Source: a virus. From it: a stretch of 24,723 nt of DNA. Both the position numbers and the translations under genes were made by a program. The notes below the pieces were generated by a model. It searched no databases, had not been told where the DNA came from, and worked only from the letters and a program-made list of their open reading frames with translations. Below are positions 23,260 through 24,723 of this stretch, piece by piece (position 1 is the first letter of the stretch; each line of letters starts with the position of its first letter). Where the stretch lies: positions 1 through 24,723 of the IMG/VR virus record IMGVR_UViG_3300021964_000504; one strand, written 5' to 3'.

Positions 23260-24723
23260 CTACCACATTGCATCGCTATTTGCTTTTGTGGCTTTATATG
23301 TTTTTCCGCCTATCTTATTGCCGGATATCATCTCATTTAAGATACTGTTCATAGTACTATTTAACTGATCTAGCTTATCTGCGCCGCCTGTTCCGGTACC
23401 AATGCCGCCGGCAAGTGCTTCTTGCACTGCTCCTTGTGCCGCTGTACCAGCTTCTGTGCCTGCTTGATCACCTAATACTTCGTTCATTTTTTCTAAAGTC
23501 TTTATTAGTTCTTTTAAAGCACTATTATAACTGAAAATACTGTCGCTGTCAAGTCCATTTGTAACATCTTGTAGATTTCTTAGGCCGTCTGATGTAAATT
23601 GGATATTTCCTATATTGACATCATCGCCCGAAAATTCTGCAATGCCTGCCATTGCTTCTTTTAGTTTTGGAACATTATCTAGATTTAGTTCGCCGCCCAT
23701 AAAGTCTTTAAAGCTAGATAGTCCTGAACCTACTTTATATATTGCATCGGCATCAACTTGATCAAACGCTTTTAGGTCTTCTACTAGTTGATCAAATTGT
23801 CCTTCACCTTCAAAGAAACTACTGATCATGCCGCCAAGGCCTTTTGACACACTGTCGAACACGCCGTCACCTGTGAAAGAACTTATTCCATCATATAGCG
23901 ATTGCAGTGCAGGACCCATTAACCATAATTGATTAACATCTAAATTTTCAAATGCTCTTACACCATCTGCTAATCCTGGTAACGCTCCGCTACTTACAAA
24001 GTTTGCAAAAAATCCTGCTTTGCCTAATTCACCTATTGGGCCTGCAACATTAGAAATTGCAGGGCCAACGTTAAATAGTGCCATAGGATCGACACTTTCA
24101 AATTGTTTTACACCTTCTGCTAGTTTTCCTATATCACCTGCGAAGTTAGCAAGGAAGCCCGCATCAGCCAGCTCGTAGATACCGACAGCCAGTGGTCCTA
24201 ATACTCCGGCGACTTCTTTTAAATTAGCAACATCTTTTATTTCGCTTAAACCTTGTACTGCATCTTTAATTCGTTCAACACCTTGCCCTGCAAAATCAAT
24301 GCCTTTGCCTGCAAGCATAATTGCAGCGCCGGTTCCAACTAACATACCTGTAAATACTGCTGCGCCGACTGCAACTTGTGGTGCAGCAAATCCGCTGAGC
24401 AGTTTTTGAAATACTTTGAAGGCAACATACACTGCGCCGCCTGAACCTATTACTCCGGCAACAGTGCCGAGCGTTCCCATGTCTATTCCAAACAGTCCTC
24501 CGCCGTCGTCGGGTGCTTCTGGAGTTGACGATGATAATTCTGCTTTTTCTTTTTCTAAAGTAGCAATCCTGGATAATATTTTATCTTCTTTTTCTTTTAT
24601 GGCTGCAATACTTTTTTCTTTGTCTTCTTTAGAAAGTTCACTATTTGCTAATACTTCAGCTCTTTGTTTTTCTAGGTCTGCTAAACTAGCTTGTCTTCCT
24701 GCTATTGCATCATCAAATTGTTT
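23260..24723 (-). CDS. Structural or tail protein with coiled coil, hydrophobic segments and ~50-residue repeats, 5' end outside window
   Basis: The frame is open to the right edge; 487 codons are visible, and the Met codon at 24480 is probably internal because the same frame continues upstream with a Lys/Glu-rich coiled coil (visible residues 1-70). A DDGGGLFG linker leads to two hydrophobic segments (about 84-105 and 117-140) that could be membrane helices. From residue 175 four degenerate repeats follow, beginning near 175, 220, 270 and 332, each with G-P-x-L, a G-F-F-A-N-F-like block, GVxxFExVD and a V/M-GP end. The C-terminus has a helix with NSTMNSILNEM. The repeats and hydrophobic part recall tape-measure-like proteins, but its place just before the portal gene is unusual. 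Function is unknown. Confidence 0.8.
   Translation of the reverse strand, partial: KQFDDAIAGRQASLADLEKQRAEVLANSELSKEDKEKSIAAIKEKEDKILSRIATLEKEKAELSSSTPEAPDDGGGLFGIDMGTLGTVAGVIGSGGAVYVAFKVFQKLLSGFAAPQVAVGAAVFTGMLVGTGAAIMLAGKGIDFAGQGVERIKDAVQGLSEIKDVANLKEVAGVLGPLAVGIYELADAGFLANFAGDIGKLAEGVKQFESVDPMALFNVGPAISNVAGPIGELGKAGFFANFVSSGALPGLADGVRAFENLDVNQLWLMGPALQSLYDGISSFTGDGVFDSVSKGLGGMISSFFEGEGQFDQLVEDLKAFDQVDADAIYKVGSGLSSFKDFMGGELNLDNVPKLKEAMAGIAEFSGDDVNIGNIQFTSDGLRNLQDVTNGLDSDSIFSYNSALKELIKTLEKMNEVLGDQAGTEAGTAAQGAVQEALAGGIGTGTGGADKLDQLNSTMNSILNEMISGNKIGGKTYKATKANSDAMW

Noticed and set aside
23260-24480. Start of the right-edge gene at the Met codon at 24480
   Set aside because: The same frame continues without a stop for 81 codons to the edge and encodes a plausible coiled coil, and no ribosome binding site precedes this ATG, so it is most likely internal.
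1-24723. tRNA genes, attachment sites, transposons and origin-like sequences
   Set aside because: I looked for cloverleaf-like folds, long terminal inverted repeats and iterons in the few intergenic gaps and saw none.

Overview
The window reads as part of the late structural region of a T4-like myovirus (Caudoviricetes, tailed phage). Every gene I can support lies on the minus strand, genes are packed with gaps of a few bases to about 120 bases, the DNA is AT-rich, and the recognisable genes follow the T4 order portal (gp20), prohead core, prohead protease (gp21), scaffold (gp22), major capsid protein (gp23). The short gp23, the small conserved proteins and the very long repeat-built fiber genes resemble marine T4-like phages (cyanophages and SAR11/pelagibacter myophages). 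Nothing in the window settles the host.

Reading in the direction of transcription, from right to left: a 5'-truncated gene for a coiled-coil, membrane-segment and repeat protein (edge to 23260); the portal protein; a small conserved protein; a protein with a glycosyltransferase-like C-terminal domain; a very acidic gp67-like core protein; gp21; gp22; gp23; a strong intrinsic terminator. Then comes a separately promoted gene for a second putative glycosyltransferase-like protein. A fresh late promoter with a structured leader follows, then a run of virion-surface genes: four small or medium structural proteins, a 1342-residue fiber-like protein, a 1719-residue paralogue that has gained a LamG-type lectin domain and a 157-residue tandem duplication, two small beta-rich proteins, and a long protein starting with seven chitin-binding-like repeats that runs off the left edge.

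Six T4-type late promoter motifs (N-ATAAATA or CTAAATA) lie on the coding strand exactly in the intergenic spaces, two of them just downstream of terminator-like hairpins. This divides the window into late units: core and capsid assembly, the single gene after gp23, small fiber genes, the 1342-residue fiber, and the 1719-residue fiber with its followers. Head assembly logic is T4-like: the scaffold gp22 and the acidic core protein fill the prohead, gp21 matures it, and gp23 carries a plausible gp21 cleavage site at Glu42.

The least ordinary parts are the two glycosyltransferase-like genes placed inside the head-morphogenesis block, two structured leaders of about 100 bases, two genes whose ATG sits only 4-5 bases behind a late promoter, the lectin insertion and 471-base duplication in the largest fiber, and the repeat protein upstream of the portal gene. 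I see no tRNA, CRISPR array, insertion sequence or gene on the plus strand.
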